This document shows, piece after piece, positions 17,299 to 25,960 of a stretch of 45,223 nucleotides of DNA. The number at the start of each line of letters is the position of its first letter. Positions within the stretch are counted from its first letter, which is position 1. The notes beneath the pieces were generated by a model that did no database searches, was not told the origin of the DNA, and worked only from the letters and a program-made list of their open reading frames with translations. The position numbers were made by a program, and so were the translations under genes. Source of the stretch: Thiobacillus sp. (GTDB taxonomy: Bacteria; Pseudomonadota; Gammaproteobacteria; Burkholderiales; Thiobacillaceae); contig JAUXRY010000019.1 in the NCBI GenBank assembly GCA_030679915.1, forward strand, positions 1 through 45,223, given 5' to 3'.

Positions 17299-18264
17299 AT
17301 GAACCTGCGCATCACTCCGCTTACGTTTTGGTTAGGGGCAATGCTTGCCGGCTGCCAACCTGTCGAAGAAGAGCGGTTTCAAGGCTATGTCGAGGCGGAG
17401 CCCGTTCTGGTCGCGGCCCAGCAAAGCGGGCAGTTGACATCGCTCACGGTGCAGCGGGGTGACGCAGTCAAAACCGGCACGCCACTGTTCAGCCAGGATC
17501 AGGCCGTTGAAGTGGCCAATGTTAGCCAGTCTCAAGCGCAGTTGGCACAGGCGCAGGCTCAGCTTGGCAATCTGGCCACGGGCAAACGTCCTGCAGAAAT
17601 TGCGGCGATCGACGCCCAACTCAAGGAAGCAGAAGCCCGCCGGAAATTGTCGGCCGGGCAACTGGCCCGTCAGGAAGCACTGGTTGCAAAGGGCTTTGCC
17701 AGCGTCGAATCGCTCGACCAGGCACGCACCCAGCTGGCCCGGGATGAAGCCAATGTTGCGCAAATCAAGGCCCTGGTGGCCAGCGCACGCCTGCCCGGAC
17801 GCAAGGATGAGCGGGCCGGTGCCCAGTCGCAGGTGTTGGCCAGCCAGGCTGTACTTGAGCAAAGCACAATCAGACTTGGCCAGAAATCGCAGTTGTCCCC
17901 TGTCGCAGGACAAGTGCAGGACATCTATTACCGGGCCGGGGAATGGGCCGCACCGGGTCAGCCCATCGTTTCCATCCTGCCAGCAGAAAACATCAAGGTC
18001 CGGTTCTTTGTGCCGGAAACTCGCCTGGGTGCGCTGAAAACCGGGCAACGCGTTGAAATACAGTGCGACGGTTGCTCGGCAGGCGTATCCGCCACCATCC
18101 GTTTCATCAGCGCTACGGCGGAATACACGCCGCCCGTTTTATACAGCGAGAAGAATCGCCACCGGCTGGTCTACATGGTGGAAGCCTGGCCGGCGGCAAA
18201 ACAAGCCGTCCAGCTGCACCCCGGTCAGCCGGTGAGCGTGTCTTTACACACCCCTCAGAAATGA
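17299..18264 (+). CDS. HlyD/YbhG-like membrane-fusion lipoprotein of ABC exporter
   Basis: About 321 aa. The N-terminus has a lipoprotein signal ending in the lipobox LAGC (Cys about residue 19), so the mature protein is probably acylated and anchored in the inner membrane facing the periplasm. The biotinyl-lipoyl-like half FQGYVEAEPVLVAAQQSG is followed by a long alpha-helical hairpin (about 75-185, rich in AQLAQAQAQL and EARRKLSAG) and the second lipoyl half SPVAGQVQDIYYRAGEWAAP. Such adaptors bridge an inner-membrane ABC pump to an outer-membrane TolC-type channel. I chose the ATG at 17299 because it begins the lipoprotein signal. The 3' end overlaps the ATPase gene by 4 nt. The cargo is unknown. 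Confidence 0.87.
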   Translation: MNLRITPLTFWLGAMLAGCQPVEEERFQGYVEAEPVLVAAQQSGQLTSLTVQRGDAVKTGTPLFSQDQAVEVANVSQSQAQLAQAQAQLGNLATGKRPAEIAAIDAQLKEAEARRKLSAGQLARQEALVAKGFASVESLDQARTQLARDEANVAQIKALVASARLPGRKDERAGAQSQVLASQAVLEQSTIRLGQKSQLSPVAGQVQDIYYRAGEWAAPGQPIVSILPAENIKVRFFVPETRLGALKTGQRVEIQCDGCSAGVSATIRFISATAEYTPPVLYSEKNRHRLVYMVEAWPAAKQAVQLHPGQPVSVSLHTPQK

Positions 18265-19175
18265 GCAGTGAGTCCGCCATCGATGTGCATGGCCTAAGCA
18301 AATCTTTTGGTGACAAGCACGTCGTCAATGATTTGAACCTGCAGGTGGGGAAGGGCGAGATTTTTGGATTTTTAGGCCCCAATGGCAGCGGTAAAACCAC
18401 CGTCATCCGGATGCTTTGCGGCCTGCTGACACCGGATGCGGGAAGCGGCACCTGTCTGGGTTTTGATGTGCTCAGCCAAAGTGCCGAGATCAAGAAACAA
18501 GTGGGTTACATGACCCAGCGTTTCAGCTTTTACGAAGATCTCTCCATTCGCGAGAACCTCGACTTTGTTGCGCGCCTGTATGACATGCCCAACCGCAAGC
18601 AAACCGTGCAGGCTGGTATGGAAGACCTGGGGTTGATGGATCGGGCGGACCAGCTGGCTGGCACGCTCTCGGGCGGATGGAAACAGCGGTTGGCGTTGGC
18701 AGCCTGTATGCTGCATCGTCCGCGTCTGCTTCTGCTGGACGAGCCCACTGCGGGTGTTGACCCCAAGGCGCGGCGAGATTTCTGGGACGAAATCCATCGG
18801 CTGGCAGAGCAAGGCATCAGCGTATTGGTATCGACGCACTACATGGATGAAGCGGCTCGCTGCCATCGCCTGGCCTACATTGCTTATGGTCATTTGCTGG
18901 CGTCCGGCACCCCGGAAGCGCTCATTGCCCAAAGTGGCCTTGCCTCATTCTCGGTTAAAGACAATTCCTCTGCCTTGGCTGAACGTCTGCGCAAACTGCC
19001 GGGTGTGCAGCAGGTGGTCGCCATGGGCAATGTCTATAGCGTCAGCGGCCAGGATGGAGAGTTGATCAAAGCGGGCCTCGCCGGTTTACCCGACGTTCAG
19101 TTTGAGCGAACAGACACTGGGCTGGAGCAAGTCTTTATCCAGCTCATGGAAAACGTACAGGACGCCGCGCCATGA
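18261..19175 (+). CDS. ABC exporter ATP-binding protein (YbhF/CcmA-like)
   Basis: 304 aa, a single nucleotide-binding domain. Walker A GPNGSGKTT, Q-loop near YMTQRFSFYEDLS, signature LSGGWKQRLALAACML, Walker B LLLLDEPTAGVDPKARRDFW, and switch His in LVSTHYMDEA. The C-terminal 80 residues form the accessory domain usual in ABC-2 exporters. ATGA overlap with the adaptor upstream and again with the permease downstream makes a tightly coupled three-gene operon. E. coli YbhF has two fused nucleotide-binding domains; this protein has one. Transport direction (export) follows from the family and adaptor. Confidence 0.92.
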   Translation: MSSESAIDVHGLSKSFGDKHVVNDLNLQVGKGEIFGFLGPNGSGKTTVIRMLCGLLTPDAGSGTCLGFDVLSQSAEIKKQVGYMTQRFSFYEDLSIRENLDFVARLYDMPNRKQTVQAGMEDLGLMDRADQLAGTLSGGWKQRLALAACMLHRPRLLLLDEPTAGVDPKARRDFWDEIHRLAEQGISVLVSTHYMDEAARCHRLAYIAYGHLLASGTPEALIAQSGLASFSVKDNSSALAERLRKLPGVQQVVAMGNVYSVSGQDGELIKAGLAGLPDVQFERTDTGLEQVFIQLMENVQDAAP

Positions 19176-20308
19176 AATCCCCTCTGGCCTGGCATCGTTT
19201 GTGGGCCATCGTGCTGAAGGAGTTTGTGCAGATGCGGCGCGACCGCATCACCTTTGCCATGATGGTGGGCATCCCCGTGATGCAACTGATTCTGTTCGGC
19301 TTCGCCATCAATACCGATCCCAAGCGCCTGCCCACCGTAGTTTTCAATGCCAGCCCCAGTGCCTATACACGCAGCTTTGTGGCCAGCATGGAAAACAGCG
19401 GCTATTTCGATGTACTCACTTCACCCGCCACCGTCGCCAAGGCACGCGAAGCCATGGCCATCGGCGATGTGCAGTTCATCGTTTCGATCCCGCCGGATTT
19501 TTCACGACAGCTGGTGCGGGGCGAAAAGCCGGCGCTGTTACTGGAAGCCGATGCCTCCGATCCGGCAGCCACCGGTAACGCCATCTCCGCCCTGAACAGC
19601 CTCAACCAGAGTGCCCTGCAACACGATCTGAAAGGGCTCTTGGCCACGCTCGGCACACCGCCGCCGCCTTTCGAAATCCGCGTCCAGCGCAACTACAATC
19701 CAGAAGGCATCACCCAATACAACATCGTCCCCGGCCTGATGGGCACCATCCTCACCATGACCCTGATCATGATGACAGGCATGGCCATCACCCGCGAACT
19801 GGAACGCGGCACCATGGAGAACCTGTTGGCTTTTCCGGTGCACCCGCTGGAAGTGATGATCGGGAAAATTCTGCCCTACATCATGGTGGGCTACATTCAG
19901 GTGGCAGTCATCCTCATTGCAGCCTACTTTTTATTCAGCGTGCCGATCGTGGGCAGCCTGACATTGTTGCTGGCCTGCGTGCTGATTTTTCTGGCCGCCA
20001 ACCTCACCGTCGGCATGATGTTTTCCACCATCGCCAAGAGTCAGTTGCAGGCCATGCAGATGACCTTCTTCTTTTTTCTGCCGTCCCTGCTGCTCTCCGG
20101 CTTCATGTTCCCCTTCCGCGGGATGCCCGTCTGGGCCCAATTCATTGGTGAAGGCTTGCCGCTCACCCACTTCTTGCGCATCGTGCGCGGCATCATGCTC
20201 AAGGGCAACGGCTGGACCGAAACCTGGCCCAATGTCTGGCCCATGCTGGTTTTCATGGTGGTGGTCATGCTGATCGGTTTCAAGCGCTACCGGAAAACAC
20301 TGGATTGA
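19172..20308 (+). CDS. ABC-2 type exporter permease (YbhS/YbhR-like)
   Basis: 378 aa integral membrane protein. One N-terminal helix (about 28-46, AMMVGIPVMQLILFGFAI) is followed by a large periplasmic domain of about 130 residues (TDPKRLPTVVFNAS onward), then five helices from about residue 180. The conserved loop TRELERGTMENLLAFPVHPLEVMIGK is the coupling region seen in ABC-2 permeases. E. coli ybhFSR-type operons encode two permeases; here there is one, so it presumably acts as a homodimer. No outer-membrane factor gene is adjacent. The next 347 bases to the minus-strand gene contain no gene. Confidence 0.9.
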   Translation: MKSPLAWHRLWAIVLKEFVQMRRDRITFAMMVGIPVMQLILFGFAINTDPKRLPTVVFNASPSAYTRSFVASMENSGYFDVLTSPATVAKAREAMAIGDVQFIVSIPPDFSRQLVRGEKPALLLEADASDPAATGNAISALNSLNQSALQHDLKGLLATLGTPPPPFEIRVQRNYNPEGITQYNIVPGLMGTILTMTLIMMTGMAITRELERGTMENLLAFPVHPLEVMIGKILPYIMVGYIQVAVILIAAYFLFSVPIVGSLTLLLACVLIFLAANLTVGMMFSTIAKSQLQAMQMTFFFFLPSLLLSGFMFPFRGMPVWAQFIGEGLPLTHFLRIVRGIMLKGNGWTETWPNVWPMLVFMVVVMLIGFKRYRKTLD

Positions 20309-20655
20309 GTTGGGGTGGCGACTTTAACGTCAGCCATGTCATCGCGAATGGCTGTTTAAGTGAAATTTGATCTTCCGCTCACGACCCGAAGCAGCCAGTT
20401 GGTGAGGAAGTCACGGACGGCAGGTGCTCGGCCAAAGGCGACGAAGGGTTTTCGATTCGCCCCGTCCGCAGTGCAATCAGTAGCGGACACAAGCTTGTCT
20501 GGGTAACGCGAACGGCCGCTTTGGTGATGTCGGTCGGCCGGACCCGACCCATAGTGGACTTGGCACCTCACCGAAAGCAGAAGTTCGTGAGACACCCGAA
20601 AGCGGACAGTCAACGCCAGAGTTGAGGCGAGCCCGAAGGGCGTCGGCGTTCGTCC
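20309..20655. other. Non-coding left junction of putative accessory island
   Basis: I see no credible gene here. The stretch carries scattered short related words (AGCGGAC, CGAAAGC, AACGGCCGCTTTGG) and a small dyad GGTCGG/CCGACC near 20530-20546. Such debris is common where islands join core genes. The word GGGTGGCGACTT at 20313-20324, right after the permease stop, recurs with one mismatch at 25936-25947 just before the LysR gene. Confidence 0.4.
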
Positions 20656-21540
20656 CTACTTCCGCGGCCGAGAGGCTCGTAGCGCCAGTACCGTGTCTGC
20701 ATCTGGATGTCCTGTCACCTTGAGATCGCGGTCCTGCTGAAATCGCTTCAACGCCAAGTACGTTTTCTGCCAAGGTTTCCCGTCGATCTGGCCGTCGTAA
20801 TAGCCGAGATCACGAAGCAGCGTTTGGAGTTCCTCAGTCGACATTCCCTCCTCCGAGGTGTCGATGGCAGCCGCCTCCTCGATAACCTTGCCAAGCGATT
20901 CAACGACCTCGTCCTTGATGACTTTAGCAATCCGATGCACCTTCAGATTGAACGTAAAGCGGGTCTCCGCCGTTATTTCATCTTTCTTCGCACTAGCCTG
21001 CCAGGTTATCGTCGAATATGTGAAGTCGTTGGGTCCAGTTCCCGTGAAATTGACTGGTCCCGCAAACGCATAGGCAGCCAGAAGAATCCCCGCAATCTTC
21101 TTACGGATCGGGTCTTCGATAATGCCGAGCCACTCAAGGCTTCGTATCGCATCCTGCGTTAAGTCGCACGCGTCTTCAAAGGCAGCGCGGTCCAAGCCAG
21201 CCTCCTGAAGGAACGCTCTGACGACATCAAAGGCGTTCGTGTGGTACTCGAACGCTCCCAACGTATGGCCGACGACTCGAGATGCATAGATCGGTCCCGC
21301 CCGAGCGACAGCGGCGCGCAAAAATCCTAGTAGATGCTCATCCTGGAGCTCAGGCCGGCGCACGAGAACATAAGCCACTGCGCCCGCCCAGACGTATGAG
21401 TCCTTGCTCGTCAGCGTCGCGGACCGTTGATCATTCTCAGAAACGACTTCAGCGGGAGTCGTGAAAGCCATTACGGCGACTTGGTAGGCACTCAATGCCT
21501 CAAACATCACCTCTGCATCGAGCGTATTCATGTCCGCCAT
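20656..21540 (-). CDS. Uncharacterised protein with C-terminal peptidoglycan-binding-like domain
   Basis: 294 aa with no signal peptide or membrane helix, so predicted cytoplasmic. Residues about 1-160 are mostly helical and unlike any family I recognise (motifs KDSYVWAGAVAYVL, VVGHTLGAFEYHT). Residues about 165-235 contain a strand-rich stretch (FTGTGPNDFTYSTITWQASA). The last 55 residues fit a PG_binding_1 fold: LQTLLRDLGYYDGQIDGKPW, then ALKRFQQDRDLKVTGHPD and ADTVLAL. In exported proteins this domain binds the cell wall; in a cytoplasmic protein beside a STAND-like NTPase it may be an adaptor module instead, which is inference. Divergent from the large NTPase gene with about 270 bp between. 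Met 4 is an alternative start. Confidence 0.75.
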   Translation of the reverse strand: MADMNTLDAEVMFEALSAYQVAVMAFTTPAEVVSENDQRSATLTSKDSYVWAGAVAYVLVRRPELQDEHLLGFLRAAVARAGPIYASRVVGHTLGAFEYHTNAFDVVRAFLQEAGLDRAAFEDACDLTQDAIRSLEWLGIIEDPIRKKIAGILLAAYAFAGPVNFTGTGPNDFTYSTITWQASAKKDEITAETRFTFNLKVHRIAKVIKDEVVESLGKVIEEAAAIDTSEEGMSTEELQTLLRDLGYYDGQIDGKPWQKTYLALKRFQQDRDLKVTGHPDADTVLALRASRPRK

Positions 21541-21613
21541 GGCCTAGTCTCTCCTCTTTGCCAGCAAGTCCGCTTTATGAGGATTATCTGCTCAGGCAGA
21601 AGAGCCCGCTAGT

Positions 21614-21755
21614 GGCCGGGAGGGTAAATTCGCATGAAGTCCAGTAAGCTGCCGTTCGCCGCAACAACAATTTTGGCAACGGCCGCTTTGGAGAGCTGGG
21701 CTGACTAGGCGCTCCCGGCCATAAGCTGCCATTGAGTACAGGGTTGCAGCTTACT
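21614..21755. repeat. Interlocking inverted and direct repeats between the divergent island genes
   Basis: GGCCGGGAG (21614-21622) is matched by its complement CTCCCGGCC (21712-21720), and AGTAAGCTGC (21643-21652) by GCAGCTTACT (21746-21755). The two pairs cross instead of nesting. TAAGCTGCC also recurs directly at 21645-21653 and 21722-21730, and the latter can pair with 21746-21753 as a hairpin. This could be an operator cluster controlling both genes, a structured leader RNA, or recombination debris. No protein gene fits in 21541-21809. Confidence 0.5.
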
Positions 21756-21809
21756 AATCGAACCAGACCACAACGGTCGCACAGGCCTGCTCTGCCTTAA
21801 AATTTGACT

Positions 21810-24800
21810 ATGTCTCCCGCTCACGAATCGTTCTTGGCAGCACTGACTGGTCTCAGTAAGGACCAGATCCGGAAAGCCGGGGAGAGATATACGCCCGGGT
21901 GCCATCCTCAAGCGCCGAATCTCAGGATCGAATCACTCTTCACCGCGATCGAGAACGTCGCCTGCGGAGCAGGTGCCCTTGCGAGATTTCAGTCGATCCT
22001 GGATGCGTTTTCCGAGGCTTGGGACCGTGCCAAGCATTGCAGCCAGCGGCCCGACGCACTTCAGGTGCGAGCGGACGATGCCCGTGCCTTCTTGTCGCCG
22101 ATGATGGGCCGCCTGCGCGCGCGCGACGCAGGGGCAGGAGAAGAGTGGTCGGATCGACTCTCTGGCATTGAATCCGAGCTATTGGCGGATATGGCGCACT
22201 GGCGTGCGGAGGAGGCCAAGCTGCCGCCTGCCGACGGAGACAGCAGCTACTCCCCCGCACGTAACACTGTCCGCGGCAACATGAACGCCATCGGTCGGTG
22301 TTTGGCCATTGTGCGTGACGAGAAGGAGTACATCCAGAGCCCGGCGTTCAAGGTCCTATTCGATCCGCAGCTCCTGGTAAGCGGTGAGTGGGGCACGGGT
22401 AAGACACATCTGATGTGCGATTTCACGCAAGACCGATTCAGTCGCTGCCAAGCCACTGTACTTGTTCTGGCTAAGAACTTCCAAGGCAGCGTTGTTGCAG
22501 AAATCTGTGCGCGGATTGAAGCAGGGCGCACGGCAGTAGAAGTATTCGATCGACTCGAAGAATTGGTCAACGAGACCGCAGAGCGCGCGGTCGTCATCCT
22601 CGACGGTGTAAACGAAGGCCGTCGTCGTGATTGGCGGGAAGCCACTACCGTCATTCAAGCGCTCGTTGCAGGCCGCCCGAACATTGGCTTGATCGTCACG
22701 TGCCGGACGCCGTTTGAGCCCATCGCGATCGAGCAGAAAGACTTAGAGAAGTTTCATAAGCTCACGCACCTCGGATTCGACGATCAGGAATTCGACGCTC
22801 AGGCAGCCTTCTTCCAGTACTACAACCTGCCGCTGCCCGAAGTGCCGCTGCTGGACAGAGAATTCTCACGGCCGCTCACACTGAAGCTGATCTGCCAATC
22901 ACTTCAAAGCCTTACAGGCAAGAAGTTGGCACAGGGGTTTGCAGGCATCGCCTCGGGTCAAAAGGGAATGACTTTTGTCTTCGAGTCATTCGTCAATCGC
23001 GTTGGCGAGCCGATTGAGCGCGAATATGGTGTAAGGGCCAAGGGGTGCTGGGGGCTGCTGAAGGGAAGCGATCAAATCGCTGACAGGCGGCTCGCCGGCT
23101 TCGCGCCGTGCATGGCAGCGAATCTGCGCGGTTATGTTCGTCCATCGGAGGCCGATCGCATCATTGCCGCTAACTACCCGGCATTGAGGCCGGCACAGCG
23201 ACGCGAGCTCCTCGACGTGCTACGGACAAGTGGCCTCATCGAAGAGGACGCCATCTGGTACTCGACGAACTCTGGGTTCAAGAGCCGGGTCGTCTTCAGA
23301 CTTCCCTATCAACGATTCAGCGACCACTTGGTCGCACGGCATTTGCTGAAGGCACATCTCGATGTTTCGTCGGCTGCAACGATCAAGCGAAGCTTCACGG
23401 GCAAGTCGCCACTCGCGCGGATCTTCCGGATGTCCAATCGCTACCACCGAGAGTACGCGGAGCCGGGCTGGGCGCAGGCGCTGATTACCGAATTTCCGGA
23501 ACGCGTGGGAAAGCGACTGCCGCGCAAGCAGCGCGAACTGTTCTTCGTGTTGCCCAAACGGGCCCAGAATTTGAATGCCTACTTCGACCCATTCATCGAA
23601 GGGATATTTTGGCGCGACCCTGCAGCGTTCACCGAGGGTACGGGGGCCGTCATCAATCAATATCTGAACGCCGGGTCGCGAGCGTGGGAGCAAATGGTTG
23701 ACGCGTTAGCTGCCGTCTCGACCAAGCCAGAGCACCCCTACCACGCCCGGCGTCTGTACGATTTCCTGGCGCGCTACCCGATGCCGGACCGTGATCTTCG
23801 GTGGTCCGAATACCTTCGGCGACGGTACGCGTCGCCCACCATTCACCGGCTACTGACTTGGGCGGAGAAGCTCAACGCGGCGAACATGACGCAGCGCTCT
23901 GCGACGGAGCTCGTTGTACTGCTCTCCCTGGTGCTTACAACAGTCGTTCGCAGTGACCGTGACCTGGCGACAAAGGCGCTTGTTTTGATCGGCGAAAGGT
24001 TTCCCGAAGTACTTTTCACCCACGTCGTGACGAGCCTTGGATTCAACGATCCTTATGTGCCGGAACGCATGTTGGCGGCTGCGTACGGGACGACTTTGTC
24101 CCTGGTGGACTCGGAGGCGGTACCGACGTTTCGACCTCTACTCGGGGATCTTGCGAAAACCCTGTATCGAAAAATGTTTGGGCCCAGTGAGCGCTGCGCA
24201 ACCCACCACGCCCTTATGCGAGACTATGCGATCGGTATCATCGAGATGGCCCAACGCGCGAATTGCGTCGCGCTACCCAGGAACGCTAGCCGAAATCTTG
24301 CCGCGCCGTTTCCGAACACGCCTTCGACATTTACAAGTGACGGCGCGCCTGATCCAGCTATGGAAGAAGCCATTGGTCATGCCATTCGCATGGATTTTGG
24401 TAACTACACGGTGGGACGCTTGATCCCGAACCGGGCGAACTACGACGATAAGAACCCAGACTACATCCAGGTCCGCTCAAAGATCGAACGGCGCATGTTT
24501 GACCTGGGGTATCGAGAAAAGCTGTTCAAAGAGGCCGATATCGAGATCGGCAATACGTCATGGAATGCACGCGACCAGGAGAAGGTCGATCGGTATGGAA
24601 AGAAGTACTCGTGGATTGCCTATTTCGAGATGTGGGGCGAGCGCGAGGCCAGGAGAAAACTGCCGGATTGGCGCCTCGGAGAGAGAACGTCCGATTGTGG
24701 AGTTGATCCAAGTTTTCCGAAGCGCCCGCCCGACTGGACGCCGTCAATTCCGGACCTGTTTGGCGACCCGGGCGTTGACACTGAAGCCTGGGTCGAGGGC

Positions 24801-25700
24801 GGTTTCACACCGAAGTGGGATCCGTTGCTCGTGGTCCCCGAGATCAACGGACACCTAGGTGAGTGGGTGCTCGTGCAAGGGTTCATCCGCGGAGCCGACG
24901 AGATTCACGATCGAGAGCTCTTTGCCTTCTTGCGCGGAGTGTTCATCGCACGCAGAGATGTACGCAGTTTCAGAGCGAAGTTCCTTGCGGTGGAGTACCC
25001 CGGGAATAACAAGATCCCTGAGGCAGCCACTGAACACTACCTCTACGCGGGGGAGGCCGGGCGCCGTCAGAACTATGCGCGGCACCTGTGCCAGCGGAAC
25101 GGCCGGTACCGTCGACAAACAGCGGAGGCGTTCGATCGATACGTGCGCGTGTATCCGAAAGAGAAGACTTCGCCTGCCACTGTCATCATTAGGTCGACAA
25201 CTGACGAAGGAGAGGAGAAGGTGATTTCATCCGTGGAACTCGGCCCGATCCCGAAAATGCGCCACATTCCCGGTATCCGCATGGAGCTTCCGTCCATTCA
25301 CTTTGGCTGGGAGTCCTACCATTCGTCGCACAACGATTTCTCGGGCTTCGATCTCCCTTCGCCCAGCTTGATCCAGCGCCTTGGCCTGGCGAGCAAGAAT
25401 CGCGAGATCGATTTCTACGATTCAATGGGCAAGCTCGGAACTCTCTATCGAGAGGCCGGGGACGGATGGAAGGGAGATCGGCACAGCCTCTTGTACGTCC
25501 GTGCCGATCTTCTTCGGCGTTATCTGACAGATACGCGCCAAGTCCTGGTCTGGTGCAACTGGGGAGAACGGGACTGGCTGAAGAAGATGGAAGGTCACGA
25601 CGTGATCCGAGACCCCGCCAGGCAGCGGATCTACCAAGCCCATGACCACATTCATCGCTCGTTTTCTCAATGGTCTGTTAAGGACTCGAAGGTCGTCTAG
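21810..25700 (+). CDS. Large STAND/NACHT-like P-loop NTPase, candidate defence protein
   Basis: About 1,296 aa, no signal peptide or membrane helix. N-terminal helical region (about 1-180) with GERYTPG near residue 25, recalling the RYTP-type start of some large conflict NTPases. The NTPase core has Walker A SGEWGTGKTH (Lys about 198), Walker B AVVILDGVNEG (Asp about 265) and a sensor-like IVTCRTPFEP; a DGVNEG-type Walker B and CRT sensor are typical of STAND proteins. A winged-helix-like segment may follow (about 420-500). The remaining roughly 750 residues have no recognised domain but include distinctive blocks (HFGWESYHSSHNDFSGFDLP, LVWCNWGERDW) near the end. STAND proteins such as Avs sense phage proteins and trigger an effector; no nuclease, SIR2 or protease motif is obvious here. 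I prefer ATG 21810 over TTG 21804. Confidence 0.8.
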   Translation: MSPAHESFLAALTGLSKDQIRKAGERYTPGCHPQAPNLRIESLFTAIENVACGAGALARFQSILDAFSEAWDRAKHCSQRPDALQVRADDARAFLSPMMGRLRARDAGAGEEWSDRLSGIESELLADMAHWRAEEAKLPPADGDSSYSPARNTVRGNMNAIGRCLAIVRDEKEYIQSPAFKVLFDPQLLVSGEWGTGKTHLMCDFTQDRFSRCQATVLVLAKNFQGSVVAEICARIEAGRTAVEVFDRLEELVNETAERAVVILDGVNEGRRRDWREATTVIQALVAGRPNIGLIVTCRTPFEPIAIEQKDLEKFHKLTHLGFDDQEFDAQAAFFQYYNLPLPEVPLLDREFSRPLTLKLICQSLQSLTGKKLAQGFAGIASGQKGMTFVFESFVNRVGEPIEREYGVRAKGCWGLLKGSDQIADRRLAGFAPCMAANLRGYVRPSEADRIIAANYPALRPAQRRELLDVLRTSGLIEEDAIWYSTNSGFKSRVVFRLPYQRFSDHLVARHLLKAHLDVSSAATIKRSFTGKSPLARIFRMSNRYHREYAEPGWAQALITEFPERVGKRLPRKQRELFFVLPKRAQNLNAYFDPFIEGIFWRDPAAFTEGTGAVINQYLNAGSRAWEQMVDALAAVSTKPEHPYHARRLYDFLARYPMPDRDLRWSEYLRRRYASPTIHRLLTWAEKLNAANMTQRSATELVVLLSLVLTTVVRSDRDLATKALVLIGERFPEVLFTHVVTSLGFNDPYVPERMLAAAYGTTLSLVDSEAVPTFRPLLGDLAKTLYRKMFGPSERCATHHALMRDYAIGIIEMAQRANCVALPRNASRNLAAPFPNTPSTFTSDGAPDPAMEEAIGHAIRMDFGNYTVGRLIPNRANYDDKNPDYIQVRSKIERRMFDLGYREKLFKEADIEIGNTSWNARDQEKVDRYGKKYSWIAYFEMWGEREARRKLPDWRLGERTSDCGVDPSFPKRPPDWTPSIPDLFGDPGVDTEAWVEGGFTPKWDPLLVVPEINGHLGEWVLVQGFIRGADEIHDRELFAFLRGVFIARRDVRSFRAKFLAVEYPGNNKIPEAATEHYLYAGEAGRRQNYARHLCQRNGRYRRQTAEAFDRYVRVYPKEKTSPATVIIRSTTDEGEEKVISSVELGPIPKMRHIPGIRMELPSIHFGWESYHSSHNDFSGFDLPSPSLIQRLGLASKNREIDFYDSMGKLGTLYREAGDGWKGDRHSLLYVRADLLRRYLTDTRQVLVWCNWGERDWLKKMEGHDVIRDPARQRIYQAHDHIHRSFSQWSVKDSKVV

Positions 25701-25960
25701 CACGATTGTGTGATGTCTGCTTTGGATAGGGTCCTGCCGCAGAGGAAATCAGAAAGCAGCCGCTCGGTATGATTTCCTGGCCTATATCTGGTAACGAATC
25801 CATAGCGGAAGTAGTCGGGTAAATCTCCAGCGGCAGCTGAGGCCGATCTCCAGACGGATAGGTGAGCCAGCCCGAATGACGGCTCCTGGCTGATTTGAGC
25901 TATTCCCCCACGCGCTAGTTGGTGCTAACAAGCAAGGGCGGCGACTTCCGCAGAACCCTA
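25701..25960. other. Non-coding right junction of putative accessory island
   Basis: There is no gene here. The 260 bases between the large NTPase and the convergent LysR gene contain stop codons in all frames and no clear terminator. The word GGGCGGCGACTT at 25936-25947 mirrors GGGTGGCGACTT at 20313-20324 in the same orientation, consistent with the two ends of an insertion. Confidence 0.4.

Noticed and set aside
20309..25960. Prophage or transposon carrying the island
   Set aside because: No integrase, transposase, phage structural gene or tRNA junction is visible; only short flanking repeats.
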